Shown here in pieces: positions 1 through 8,732 of a stretch of DNA of 64,000 bases. The DNA comes from Hymenobacter aranciens. Its GTDB lineage: Bacteria; Bacteroidota; Bacteroidia; Cytophagales; Hymenobacteraceae. Position 1 is the stretch's first letter. Each line of letters opens with the position of its first letter. The position numbers were made by a program, and so were the translations under genes. The stretch lies in NCBI RefSeq assembly GCF_030580865.1, contig NZ_JAUQSY010000009.1:204824-268823 (forward strand), read 5' to 3'. The notes beneath the pieces were generated by a model. The model saw only the letters and a program-made list of their open reading frames with translations, was not told the DNA's origin and ran no database searches.

Positions 1-224
1 GGCCTAAGTGGCTGGAAACTAAAAATTCCTGACGAAGCTCAACGGCAGCGGCCAGCGGCTCATTAGTGGGGGTAGATAACATCGAACAAAGTAACGCAGC
101 AAGCGGCATTTAGTAGAATCTCTGATTTTTTTCTTTTCAAGATTAGGTGCGCGCCGCATTTTTTACTAGTTTGCCGCGCCGCTTCACCCTGTGGCGGCTG
201 CCTCCACCCTTTTTCCATACTGTT

Positions 225-929
225 TTGCAAGAACAACACCGCCGTTTCTATTCGCATCACCTGGGCCAGGACATTGACATGCTGGTGTTTGGCACCTGGG
301 GCTACCCCATCGTCATCTTCCCGACTTCGGGCGGCCGCGACAACGAGGCCCGCGACTTCAAGCTCATCGAATCGGCCCGGCCGCTGATTGAAGCCGGGCG
401 CGTCAAGCTTTTCTGCATCGACAGTATCGACCGGTATTCGTGGTATGCCAAGCATTTGCACCCCGGCACCCGGGTGTATAATCACACGCTCTACGACCAG
501 TTTCTGAGCGACGAGCTGGTGCCTATGCTGCAGCGCGAGTGCAATGTCGATAAAATCGGCGTGGCGGGCTGCAGCTTCGGTGGCTACCAGGCGCTCAATT
601 TTGCCCTGAAGCATCCCAACCAGGTAGCGCACTGCTTCACGATGGGCGCAGCCTTCGATATCCGGCAGTTTGTGGATGGGTATCACGACGATAACGTGTA
701 CTACAACAACCCCGTGGAATTTATGCCCAACGCCAACAGCGAGCATTTCCATTGGATGAACATCATCCTGGGCACGGCCGAGTACGACTTTTGTAAGGAT
801 TCGACCGTACACATGTCGCATATCCTGAGCCATAAAGGCATCAATCACATTCTGGATATCAAGCCCTTCGGCAACCACGACTGGCCGGTGTGGCGCGAGA
901 TGTTCCCACAGTACCTGAATACTATTTAG
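225..929 (+). CDS. Esterase-superfamily protein (COG4947-like)
   Basis: Alpha/beta-hydrolase-fold protein of about 234 residues, similar in style to the uncharacterised COG4947 esterases. The nucleophile elbow GCSFGG lies near bases 570-587, and likely acid and base residues lie in the later EYDF and GNHDW segments. An upstream GTG (147) is in frame, but family members begin close to the RRFYSHHLGQD segment, so the TTG at 225 is preferred; the start is uncertain. No signal peptide is visible, so it is probably cytoplasmic. It ends 95 bases before an ATP-grasp gene and heads a cluster of amide-ligase genes, which suggests it hydrolyses or transfers an ester or amide of the cluster's product. 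The substrate is unknown. Confidence 0.75.
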   Translation: MQEQHRRFYSHHLGQDIDMLVFGTWGYPIVIFPTSGGRDNEARDFKLIESARPLIEAGRVKLFCIDSIDRYSWYAKHLHPGTRVYNHTLYDQFLSDELVPMLQRECNVDKIGVAGCSFGGYQALNFALKHPNQVAHCFTMGAAFDIRQFVDGYHDDNVYYNNPVEFMPNANSEHFHWMNIILGTAEYDFCKDSTVHMSHILSHKGINHILDIKPFGNHDWPVWREMFPQYLNTI

Positions 930-1024
930 AGGTTTAACTGCTTTTTCAAATAGCTAAAGCGCCTCGCAGTCCGTAACTTTCCCATCACTCTCGCTTTCCT
1001 TTCACTAAGCAACAACACCCGACC

Positions 1025-2260
1025 ATGAAAAAAATTGGCATCCTCTTCGGCCAGGAAAACACTTTCCCCCAGGCCTTTGTCGACCGCGTGAACGAAAAAG
1101 CACCGGCCGATATTCGCGCCGAGTTCGTCCAGATTGACCAGGTAGAGCAGCACGTTGCCAGCGACTACGCCGTTATTATCGACCGCATTTCGCAGGACGT
1201 ACCCTTCTACCGCGCCTTCCTCAAGAATGCCGCTCTCATGGGTACGGCGGTGATTAATAACCCCTTTTGGTGGAGCGCCGACGAGAAGTTTTTCAACAAC
1301 GCCCTGGCTGTGCGCCTCGGCGTGCCGGTGCCCAAAACGCTGCTGCTGCCCAGCAAGGAGCGCCCGACCGATACCAGCGAAAATTCCTTCCGCAACCTGG
1401 CGATGATGGACTGGGAGAAGGCCTTCCACCACATCGGTTTCCCGGCCTACATGAAGCCCCACTCCGGCGGTGGCTGGAAAAGCGTGTACAAGCTGCACTC
1501 GCCCGAAGACTTCTTCCGCGCCTACGACGAAACCGGCCAGCTGGTAATGCTCTTCCAGGAATCGGTGGACTTCACCGATTATTTCCGCTGCTACTGCATT
1601 GGTGGCAAGGAAGTTCTCATCATGCCCTACGAGCCGCGCAATGAGCCGCACCTGCGCTACGCCACCGAAATGAAAACCACCGGCGACGCGGGCAAAAAGC
1701 TGCTCGCCACGATGAAAGACTACGTGCTGAAGCTCAACGCTGGCCTCGGCTACGACTTCAACACCGTAGAATTTGCCGTGCGCGATGGTATCCCGATGGC
1801 CATCGACTTCGGCAACCCTGCTCCCGACGCCGACGTGAATTCGGTAGGCCAGCACAATTTCGAGTGGGTAGTGGAAGCCGCTGCCAATATGGCCATTGAG
1901 CGCGCCAAAGCCCAGGTGCCGGGCCAGGACAACCTGACCTGGGGCACCTTCGTGCATCCGCACCGCGCCGCTGCCGGCAGAGTGTCCATCGAAATGGGTG
2001 AACCCATTGCCCCGGCCGCCAAAAAACCCGCTGCTCCTAAGGCGCCGGCCGCCGCTAAGCCGGCTGCCCCGGCTACGACTGCAGCCCCGAAAGCTGCCGC
2101 TGCCCCCAAAGCCCCGGCCGCCGCTAAGCCCGACGCTGCTCCCAAGGCTGCCGCAGCTCCAAAACCAGCAGCCCCCAAGGCCCCGGCAGCTCCGAAAGCC
2201 GCTGCTGCCCCCAAGGCCCCGGCAGCCCCGAAAGCCAAAGCTGCTCCGAAAACCAAATAA
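1025..2260 (+). CDS. ATP-grasp ligase with Lys/Ala/Pro-rich C-terminal tail
   Basis: Residues 1 to about 325 form a RimK/D-ala-ligase-style ATP-grasp enzyme. The N-terminal pre-ATP-grasp fold starts MKKIGILFGQ, the central part contains YMKPHSGGGWKSV (glycine-rich ATP loop with Lys), and the Mg-binding end has NTVEFAVRDG...AIDFGNPAPD. ATP-grasp enzymes join a carboxylate to an amine through an acyl-phosphate. Residues about 329-411 are a low-complexity tail of Ala, Pro and Lys in AAPKA-type repeats, resembling histone H1 or Hc1-like tails and unlike ordinary ATP-grasp proteins. It is followed 88 bases later by a GCS2-type ligase, so the two probably act on the same small molecule or peptide. 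The substrate is unknown. Confidence 0.8.
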   Translation: MKKIGILFGQENTFPQAFVDRVNEKAPADIRAEFVQIDQVEQHVASDYAVIIDRISQDVPFYRAFLKNAALMGTAVINNPFWWSADEKFFNNALAVRLGVPVPKTLLLPSKERPTDTSENSFRNLAMMDWEKAFHHIGFPAYMKPHSGGGWKSVYKLHSPEDFFRAYDETGQLVMLFQESVDFTDYFRCYCIGGKEVLIMPYEPRNEPHLRYATEMKTTGDAGKKLLATMKDYVLKLNAGLGYDFNTVEFAVRDGIPMAIDFGNPAPDADVNSVGQHNFEWVVEAAANMAIERAKAQVPGQDNLTWGTFVHPHRAAAGRVSIEMGEPIAPAAKKPAAPKAPAAAKPAAPATTAAPKAAAAPKAPAAAKPDAAPKAAAAPKPAAPKAPAAPKAAAAPKAPAAPKAKAAPKTK

Positions 2261-2348
2261 TTTTCAATCAGCAACTACGCCCGCGCTGCGGTGGACTTTA
2301 CCACGCGGCGCGGGTGTAACTGGTGCGCCCGTATTTCCCCGTTGACTC

Positions 2349-3452
2349 ATGGCTATGCCCACGTTTACCCTCGGAATCGAGGAAGAATTTCAGACCATTG
2401 ACCCGGTGACGCGGGAACTGCGGTCGCACATGTCGAAAATCGTGGAGGATGGCAAAATCACCCTGCATGAGCAGGTGAAAGCCGAGATGCACGAAGCCGT
2501 GGTCGAAGTCGGCACCAATATTTGCAAGAATATCGACGAAGCCCGCACCGATGTTATTCACCTACGCCGCAAGGTAATTGAGCTTGCTGATAATGTGGGG
2601 CTTAAAATTGGCGCTGGTGGCACTCACCCTTTCTCGCGCTGGCAGGAACAGACCATCACACCCGACGCCCGCTACGATAAAATCGTGGAGGAGCTGCAGG
2701 AGGCCGCTCGCTCCAACCTGGTTTTTGGCATGCACGTGCACGTAGGCATCGAAAACCGCGACGTGGGTGTGTATATGATGAATGCATTGCGGTATTTCCT
2801 GCCGCACTTGTTTGCCCTGAGCACCAACTCGCCCTTCTGGGAAGGCCGCGAAACCGGCTATAAGTCATTCCGCACCAAGGTGTTCGAGCGTTTCCCGCGC
2901 ACGGGTATTCCGGGTTTCTTCCACAGCGCCAGCGACTACGACGAGTTTATTGCGCTGCTGATTAAAACCGGCTGCATCGACAACGGCAAGAAAATCTGGT
3001 GGGATATTCGTCTCCACCCTTTCTTCGACACCATCGAATACCGCATCTGCGACCAGATGATGCGTACCGATGAAACGATTGCCGTGGCCGCCATCATGCA
3101 GGCACTGGTAGCGAAGATTTACAAGCTCAAGCTTCAGAACCTGAACTTTCGCGTCTACCGTAGTGCCCTCATCAAGGAAAACAAGTGGCGGGCTGCTCGC
3201 TACGGGATTGACGGCCAAATGATTGATTTCGGCTCGCAGGAGGAGAAGCCGACCCGCAACCTGATTCTGGAGCTTCTCGATTTTGTGGACGACGTGCTCG
3301 ACGACCTCGGCAGCCGCCATGAGGTAGAATACGTACTGAAAATGATGGAGATGGGCACCGGTGCCGACCGTCAGCTACGCGTATTCCGCGAAACCGGCGA
3401 CCTCACGAAAGTAGTCGATTACATCATTTCGGAAACTGCGCAGGGTTTGTAG
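2349..3452 (+). CDS. Carboxylate-amine ligase, GCS2 (glutamate-cysteine ligase 2) family
   Basis: Protein of 367 residues with the hallmark start TLGIEEEFQ, the glutamine-synthetase-like fold motif of GCS2/YbdK ligases, followed by GAGGTHPF, HVHVGI and the C-terminal RRVxR-like segment (ADRQLRVFRETGD). The family makes gamma-glutamyl or other carboxamide bonds using ATP. Length matches YbdK-type enzymes (about 370). It sits between two ATP-grasp-type genes and a glutamine amidotransferase. This context favours synthesis of a non-ribosomal small peptide or a modified amino acid over classical glutathione synthesis. A strong terminator-like hairpin follows at 3472-3508. Confidence 0.88.
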   Translation: MAMPTFTLGIEEEFQTIDPVTRELRSHMSKIVEDGKITLHEQVKAEMHEAVVEVGTNICKNIDEARTDVIHLRRKVIELADNVGLKIGAGGTHPFSRWQEQTITPDARYDKIVEELQEAARSNLVFGMHVHVGIENRDVGVYMMNALRYFLPHLFALSTNSPFWEGRETGYKSFRTKVFERFPRTGIPGFFHSASDYDEFIALLIKTGCIDNGKKIWWDIRLHPFFDTIEYRICDQMMRTDETIAVAAIMQALVAKIYKLKLQNLNFRVYRSALIKENKWRAARYGIDGQMIDFGSQEEKPTRNLILELLDFVDDVLDDLGSRHEVEYVLKMMEMGTGADRQLRVFRETGDLTKVVDYIISETAQGL

Positions 3453-3471
3453 CTGTTCCTTAACTTCCCCC

Positions 3472-3508
3472 AGAAACGCCAGCCATTGGTTGGCGTTTCT
3501 GTTTTTTC
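3472..3508 (+). terminator. Rho-independent terminator
   Basis: AGAAACGCCA and TGGCGTTTCT arms with a short loop, followed by a run of six T. It lies 20 bases after the GCS2-family stop and separates the first three genes of the cluster from the amidotransferase. Confidence 0.8.
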
Positions 3509-3572
3509 TTAACCATGTGGTTTAGCAGCATCCCCTTTTAGCTGTTGAAATACATTTTATCAATTACATCCT

Positions 3573-4394
3573 ATGAGCCTGATTCGGGTCGCCATTCTGG
3601 ATATGTACAATAATTTCCCCAATGAGGGAATGCGCTGTATTCGTCAACTATTAGACCGCGCCCAGCTTGATAATGGCGTGACCTTTCAAACCGATATATA
3701 TAACGTGCGGGTAACCGACGAAGTACCCGGTTTGGATTACGATTTTTACATCTCAACTGGTGGGCCAGGTAGCCCACTGGCTACCGACGATTTGTGGGAA
3801 AGCCGGTACTTTGCTTTCATCGACAAGCTGTTGCAGCACAACAAAATTAGCGAGCAAAAGAAACATTTGCTGTTGATTTGTCACTCGTTCCAGTTGGTTA
3901 GCCGCCACTTAGGCATTGGCACTGTTTCGAAACGCAAGTCCACTTCCTTTGGTGTGCTGCCGGTTCACCTCACTGCCGACGGTTTGCAGGAGCCCGTTTT
4001 GCAACACTTGACCAATCCTTTTTACGCCGTTGATTCACGCGATTACCAATTGGTAAACGTGGACATGAACCGGTTGGAGGAATTAGGCGCAACGGTGCTT
4101 TGTCTCGAGAAGGAACGCCCGCATATTCCACTGGCCCGGGCAGTGATGGCAGTGCGCTTTACCGACGAAATCATTGGCACTCAATTTCATCCTGAGGCCG
4201 ATGGTGAAGGAATGTTGCGCCATATGCTGACTGATGTGCGCAAGCAGCAGGTAATTGATGAGCACGGCGAGGCTAAGTACCACGAAATGGTACAGTTGCT
4301 TTCTGACGCCAGTACCATTGAATACACGGAATCAGTTATTGTTCCAACTTTTTTGCGGCGGGCTATTGCGCAGGTTCGTGAGTTGGTAGCCTGA
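3573..4394 (+). CDS. Class I glutamine amidotransferase (GMP-synthase-like)
   Basis: Protein of 273 residues with a class I GATase fold: STGGPGSP oxyanion-strand segment (61-68), nucleophile Cys103 in LLICHSFQLV, and His206/Glu208 in QFHPEAD. The usual Gly before the catalytic Cys is replaced by Ile, but the triad is complete. Such domains release ammonia from glutamine and pass it to a synthase, so within this cluster it may supply NH3 for amidation by one of the ligases; some relatives instead cleave gamma-glutamyl bonds. Its codon use is visibly more AT-rich than that of the genes upstream, suggesting separate origin. Confidence 0.85.
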   Translation: MSLIRVAILDMYNNFPNEGMRCIRQLLDRAQLDNGVTFQTDIYNVRVTDEVPGLDYDFYISTGGPGSPLATDDLWESRYFAFIDKLLQHNKISEQKKHLLLICHSFQLVSRHLGIGTVSKRKSTSFGVLPVHLTADGLQEPVLQHLTNPFYAVDSRDYQLVNVDMNRLEELGATVLCLEKERPHIPLARAVMAVRFTDEIIGTQFHPEADGEGMLRHMLTDVRKQQVIDEHGEAKYHEMVQLLSDASTIEYTESVIVPTFLRRAIAQVRELVA

Positions 4395-4506
4395 CGGCAA
4401 TTAAATTAACCCTTTTAATAATTAGCTCAATCAGAGTGGTTGCTAATTAGTATCTGCTTCTCATTGCTCAACGCTGGAATTTATTTTCACCCGTCTTCCT
4501 TCAATC

Positions 4507-5700
4507 ATGATTCCTGCTGTTCGCCAAGCCTATAATGCCGCATTTACGACTGAAAAGTACCAGGCCATGCTCGCCGATGTAGAGGCAAGACTGCCTGGAC
4601 AGCTGGAATTCAGATTGGCAGAAACTCCGATTTTTGTACCGGCGGCGTTGCGTGATAAATTAATTCAGGCCGGCCAGGATATTATCCGCGTTATTCAGCG
4701 GCCCGATTTTAAAGAATTGACGGAGGCGGCTATTCCTGCGAAACAGCGAGTGCCCAATGAGGACGCTCATCCCACTTTCCTCACGTTTGACTTTGCCATT
4801 TGCCGCGATGCGCAGGGTGAGTTGGAGCCACAGCTAATTGAAATGCAAGGCTTCCCATCACTTTATGCTTTCCAAACCTGGCAGCCAGGCTCTTATGCGC
4901 GGCAGTTTGAAATTCCGGATTCGGTTACTCCTTATTTTGAGGTGAGTAATCATGCAGAATATGAGGCCGAAATGCGTCAGGTTCTGCTTGGCGATGCGCA
5001 ACCGGAGGAAGTCATTTTGCTGGAATTATTTCCTGAAAAGCAAAAGACGCGCATTGACTTTGCGCTCACTAAACAATTCTGGGGTATTGAGGCAGTTTGC
5101 TTAACGAAAATTCGCAAGCGGGGCCGACAATTATTTTACGAGAAAGACGGACGCGAAATCCAGATTAAGCGCATCTACAACCGAATTATTTTTGATGAGC
5201 TGGACCGCTATCCGGACCTGCAAACCGAATACCATCTCACTGATGATGTTGAAATGACCTGGGTGGGCCATCCGAACTGGTTTTTCCGCATTAGCAAATT
5301 TACTTTACCGCTGATTGATAGCCAGTATTCGCCGCCCAGCTATTATTTACAGGATTTGACCACCTATCCTGCCGACCTGGAAAACTACGTCCTGAAACCC
5401 TTGTTTTCGTTCGCTGGCGCTGGGGTAAGGCTGCACATCACGGCGGCCGATTTGGATGCGCTGCCCGACAAGCACAATTACTTGTTGCAGCGCAAAGTCA
5501 CGTACGAGCCGGTAATTGAAACCCCGGTGGGCGGCGTGAAATGCGAAATCCGACTGCTCTACGTGTGGCATCCCGGTGCGGCGCAGCCCCGGCTGCTGAC
5601 GGGCCTGGGGCGCATGAGCCGGGGTGAGATGATTGGCGTGGCTTTTAACAAGGACAAAGACTGGGTGGGCGGTACGGCGCCGCTGTTTGAGAAAGGATAG
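4507..5700 (+). CDS. ATP-grasp-like conserved protein of the ligase cluster
   Basis: Protein of 397 residues, conserved in style among Bacteroidota. It has a glutathionylspermidine-synthase/ATP-grasp flavour: FDFAICRDAQGELEPQLIEMQGFPS in the N-terminal half, then KRIYNRIIFDELD, and NYVLKPLFSFAGAGVRLHI (a Lys and Gly-rich ATP loop) near residues 297-315. C-terminal CEIRLLYVW and GLGRMSRGEMIGVAFNKDKDWVGG resemble the end of ATP-grasp domains. It follows the amidotransferase by 112 bases. The first two thirds are AT-rich and the last third (after about base 5360) returns to GC-rich codon use. The ATP-grasp assignment is from motifs; the reaction is unknown. Confidence 0.65.
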   Translation: MIPAVRQAYNAAFTTEKYQAMLADVEARLPGQLEFRLAETPIFVPAALRDKLIQAGQDIIRVIQRPDFKELTEAAIPAKQRVPNEDAHPTFLTFDFAICRDAQGELEPQLIEMQGFPSLYAFQTWQPGSYARQFEIPDSVTPYFEVSNHAEYEAEMRQVLLGDAQPEEVILLELFPEKQKTRIDFALTKQFWGIEAVCLTKIRKRGRQLFYEKDGREIQIKRIYNRIIFDELDRYPDLQTEYHLTDDVEMTWVGHPNWFFRISKFTLPLIDSQYSPPSYYLQDLTTYPADLENYVLKPLFSFAGAGVRLHITAADLDALPDKHNYLLQRKVTYEPVIETPVGGVKCEIRLLYVWHPGAAQPRLLTGLGRMSRGEMIGVAFNKDKDWVGGTAPLFEKG

Positions 5701-5753
5701 CGACGAACCCACTTTACCCTGCTCGCGTAAGCCTTGCTTTAAACTTCCGGCTT

Positions 5754-6260
5754 ATGTCAACGCTCTCTGAAAAAGGTCTGCGCCTTTCCAAAAACGCAGT
5801 GTTTAACGTCTTCATCAATCGGGCTACCAAGCTACTGGGTAAGCCGTTTAAGATAGTTACGGTACTGAATGAGGTTGCTGACAAGCTGACTTCTGAAGAA
5901 AGTAAGGACAACAAATTCAAGCAACTGCTCGACACGGCGCTGACGCTGGTGCGGCTGGTGCGCCGCTTCGTAAGCGGGGAATACCGCGAGGTGCGCACGG
6001 GCACGATTGTGTCGGGGCTGGCGGTGCTGCTCTATGTACTGTCGCCCATTGACTTGGTACCGGATTTTATTCCGGTGCTGGGCTTTCTGGATGACTTGAG
6101 TTTGATTAGCTGGTTTGTGGGCAAGTTTAGTGACGAAATTTCGCGCTTTCGCAAATGGGAGCAGGATGCAGCGGCGACGTTACCAGCAGCTGCTCAGGCC
6201 AATGCACCGGCGCAAGGCGACCTGGCCCAGCCGAGCGTGGCGCAATTGGGACATTCCTGA
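5754..6260 (+). CDS. YkvA-family (DUF1232) membrane-associated protein
   Basis: Protein of 168 residues. The C-terminal part has the DUF1232 signature, a hydrophobic stretch running into SPIDLVPDFIPVLGFLDDL, seen in YkvA proteins. The N-terminal about 85 residues are a charged helical extension. The family has no firmly established function; it is usually a small membrane-associated domain. A hydrophobic segment around residues 83-125 is consistent with that. A terminator follows at 6293. Confidence 0.85.
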   Translation: MSTLSEKGLRLSKNAVFNVFINRATKLLGKPFKIVTVLNEVADKLTSEESKDNKFKQLLDTALTLVRLVRRFVSGEYREVRTGTIVSGLAVLLYVLSPIDLVPDFIPVLGFLDDLSLISWFVGKFSDEISRFRKWEQDAAATLPAAAQANAPAQGDLAQPSVAQLGHS

Positions 6261-6292
6261 GTGTCTGATTAAAAAACTGACTTTAATGCACG

Positions 6293-6320
6293 AAAGCCCC
6301 GGCAACTGCCGGGGCTTTTT
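6293..6320 (+). terminator. Rho-independent terminator
   Basis: AAGCCCCGGCA / TGCCGGGGCTTTTT hairpin with T-run, just after the YkvA-family gene and before the S46 peptidase. Confidence 0.85.
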
Positions 6321-6398
6321 GCTGTCGTTGGCCTAATGCTGGCAGATAAGCCTTTTCCAGCCGTAATTTTGAGAAATTCCTCCACCCTGACCTTTTCC

Positions 6399-8618
6399 AT
6401 GTTTCATTTCCTGCGTTCGGCAGCTTTTCTGGCGGCCTCTCTCCTGTTACTTCCCACTGCCGTATTTGCCGATGAAGGCATGTGGCTTCCCTTGCTGCTG
6501 AAGCAGCTGAATGAGGCCGACATGCAGAAAAAAGGTCTCAAGCTGAAGGCCGAAGACATTTACAGCATCAACAAAGGCAGCCTGAAGGATGCCGTGGTGC
6601 AGTTTGGCGGCGGCTGCACCGGCGAAATCATCTCGGACCAGGGCCTGCTGCTGACCAACCACCACTGCGGCTACGGCCAGATTCAGCAGCACTCGTCCGT
6701 AGAAAAAGACTACCTTACGAAGGGCTACTGGGCCATGACCCGCGCCGAGGAGCTGCCCAATCCCGGCCTGACGGCCACCTTCATCGTGCGGATGGAGGAC
6801 GTGACCAACCAGGTGCTGGCGGGCATTGCACCGGGCACGGCCGAGGCCGAGCGCGAGAAACAGGTGCAGGCCAACGGGCAAAAAGTAGCGCAGGCCGCTA
6901 CGCAGGGTACGCACTACCAGGCTTTTGTGCGGTCGATGTTTGGCGGCAACGAATACTATCTGTTTGTGACGGAAGTATTCCAGGATGTGCGGCTGGTGGG
7001 CGCACCGCCGAGCAGCATCGGCAAGTTTGGCGGCGACACTGACAACTGGGCCTGGCCGCGCCACACCGGCGACTTCAGCATTTTCCGCATCTACGCGGGG
7101 CCGGACAACAAGCCGGCGCCCTATTCGGCGCAGAACGTGCCGTTTAAGCCGCGTCACCACCTGCCAATTTCGCTGGCGGGCATCAAGCCGGGCGATTTTA
7201 CGCTGGTTTTCGGCTTCCCCGGCCGCACCAATGAGTACCTGACTTCCTGGGGCGTGGATGAGGTGTATTCCGTCGACGACCCGGCGCGGGTGAAAGTGCG
7301 GACGGCGCTGCTTAAAATCTGGAACGAGGACATGCTGGCCTCCGATAAAGTGCGGATTCAGTACGCCGCCAAGTATGCCAGCATTGCCAACTACTGGAAG
7401 AAATGGCAGGGCGAAATGCGCGGCCTCAAAAAGCTGGACGCCGTGCAGCGCAAGCGCAATCAGGAAGTTGAGTTCACGAAATGGGTAGCGGCCGATGCTA
7501 CCCGGCAAAGCACGTATGGCAACCTGCTCCCACAGCTGCAAGCCAATTACGCGCAGGAACGCGACTACGTGCTGGCCCGCGCCTACGTCACCGAGGCAGC
7601 TTTTGGCGTTGAATTACTACGCTTTGCTAACACATATGCTCCACTGCTCGATATGGTGGCCAGCAAAGCTTCAGCTACCGATATTAAGACACAGGCCGAC
7701 AAAACGCGAACTGGTATCTCCAATTTCTTCCGCAACTACAACGCCCCGACCGACCAGAAAGTAGCGGGCGCACTACTGCGGATTTATGCCGAAGAAACGC
7801 CGGCCGCCCTGCTGCCCGAGTACGTGAAAACACTGAAGGCCCAGAATACAACGCCCACCGCCTGGCAGAATTTTGCCAACGAACTGTTTGCCAAAACCCG
7901 CCTTGCTACCGAAGCCAACGCCCAGAAAATGCTGGACGAAGTAGCGACCGGCAACACGGCCCTGCTCACTACCGACCCGGCTTACCAGCTGGCCAGCGCT
8001 ATCCAAACCACCCTGCGCACTAAAATTCAGCCTACGTACCAGACGGCGGCTGACAACATTACGCTGCTGCAGCGCACTTACGTAGCAGGTCTGCGCCAGT
8101 GGCAGACCACGCGCAAGTTCTACCCTGATGCCAATTCTACTCTGCGCGTGGCCTACGGCCAGGTGGCTGGCTACCAACCCGCCGACGGTGTGCATTACGA
8201 CTACTACACGACCCTCGACGGCATCATGCAAAAGGCCGACCCGAACAATCCGGAGTTCGAGGTTTCGCCCCGCCTGATGGAGCTATACCAGAAGAAAGAC
8301 TATGGCCCCTACGCCGTGAATGGCACGGTGCCGGTGGCCTTCACAGCCACCAACCACACCACGGGCGGCAACTCGGGCTCGCCGGTTATCAACGGCCGGG
8401 GCGAGCTGATTGGCACCAACTTCGACCGCGACTGGGAAGGAACCATGTCGGACATTATGTACGACCCCGACCGCGTGCGCAACATTGCGCTTGATGTGCG
8501 CTACATGCTCTTTGTGGTGGATAAATTTGCCGGCGCCGGGCACCTCGTAAAGGAAATGACGCTGGTGGATGGCAAAGGCAAGGCGCTGGACGGCAAAGTG
8601 AAAATCAAGCAGAAATAA
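6399..8618 (+). CDS. S46 family dipeptidyl-peptidase, DPP11-type (Asp/Glu-specific)
   Basis: Secreted or periplasmic serine exopeptidase of 739 residues that removes dipeptides from peptide N-termini. The ATG at 6399 begins a clean signal peptide (MFHFLRSAAFLAASLLLLP...FA); an upstream in-frame ATG at 6336 would spoil it. Trypsin-like motifs are LLLTNHHCGYG (His), FGGDTDNWAWPRHTGD (Asp) and GGNSGSPVING with nucleophile Ser659. Eighteen residues after that serine, in GTNFDRDWEG, is Arg677, the position that is Arg in DPP11 (acidic P1 specificity) and Gly in DPP7. It therefore most likely prefers Asp/Glu at P1. Length agrees with the family (about 700-730). Confidence 0.9.
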   Translation: MFHFLRSAAFLAASLLLLPTAVFADEGMWLPLLLKQLNEADMQKKGLKLKAEDIYSINKGSLKDAVVQFGGGCTGEIISDQGLLLTNHHCGYGQIQQHSSVEKDYLTKGYWAMTRAEELPNPGLTATFIVRMEDVTNQVLAGIAPGTAEAEREKQVQANGQKVAQAATQGTHYQAFVRSMFGGNEYYLFVTEVFQDVRLVGAPPSSIGKFGGDTDNWAWPRHTGDFSIFRIYAGPDNKPAPYSAQNVPFKPRHHLPISLAGIKPGDFTLVFGFPGRTNEYLTSWGVDEVYSVDDPARVKVRTALLKIWNEDMLASDKVRIQYAAKYASIANYWKKWQGEMRGLKKLDAVQRKRNQEVEFTKWVAADATRQSTYGNLLPQLQANYAQERDYVLARAYVTEAAFGVELLRFANTYAPLLDMVASKASATDIKTQADKTRTGISNFFRNYNAPTDQKVAGALLRIYAEETPAALLPEYVKTLKAQNTTPTAWQNFANELFAKTRLATEANAQKMLDEVATGNTALLTTDPAYQLASAIQTTLRTKIQPTYQTAADNITLLQRTYVAGLRQWQTTRKFYPDANSTLRVAYGQVAGYQPADGVHYDYYTTLDGIMQKADPNNPEFEVSPRLMELYQKKDYGPYAVNGTVPVAFTATNHTTGGNSGSPVINGRGELIGTNFDRDWEGTMSDIMYDPDRVRNIALDVRYMLFVVDKFAGAGHLVKEMTLVDGKGKALDGKVKIKQK

Positions 8619-8647
8619 GCGCGGTTGCCCTGCCTCATCCGGCAGTC

Positions 8648-8712
8648 ACGCAGTGAAGCATCCTTTCACGTTCGAACGATTGGTTCTGGCGAGAGAGGAT
8701 GCTTCACTGCGT
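8648..8712. repeat. Intergenic inverted repeat (16-bp arms)
   Basis: ACGCAGTGAAGCATCC at 8648-8663 is exactly complementary to 8697-8712, with a 33-base loop containing CGAACGATTGG. The same loop core occurs in the large inverted repeat at 62443-62596. It lies between the convergent peptidase and glycosyltransferase genes and may act as a terminator. Confidence 0.8.
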
Positions 8713-8732
8713 AGATAGGACGATTGAGAATA

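Noticed and set aside
1..146. End of an upstream gene at the window's left edge
   Set aside because: No frame here gives a supportable protein; the AT-rich stretch near 110-140 looks like a leader of the esterase gene.
926..1963. Long minus-strand open frame opposite the ATP-grasp gene
   Set aside because: GC-rich third positions create an antisense frame; the translation has no family features, while the plus-strand frame shows ATP-grasp motifs.
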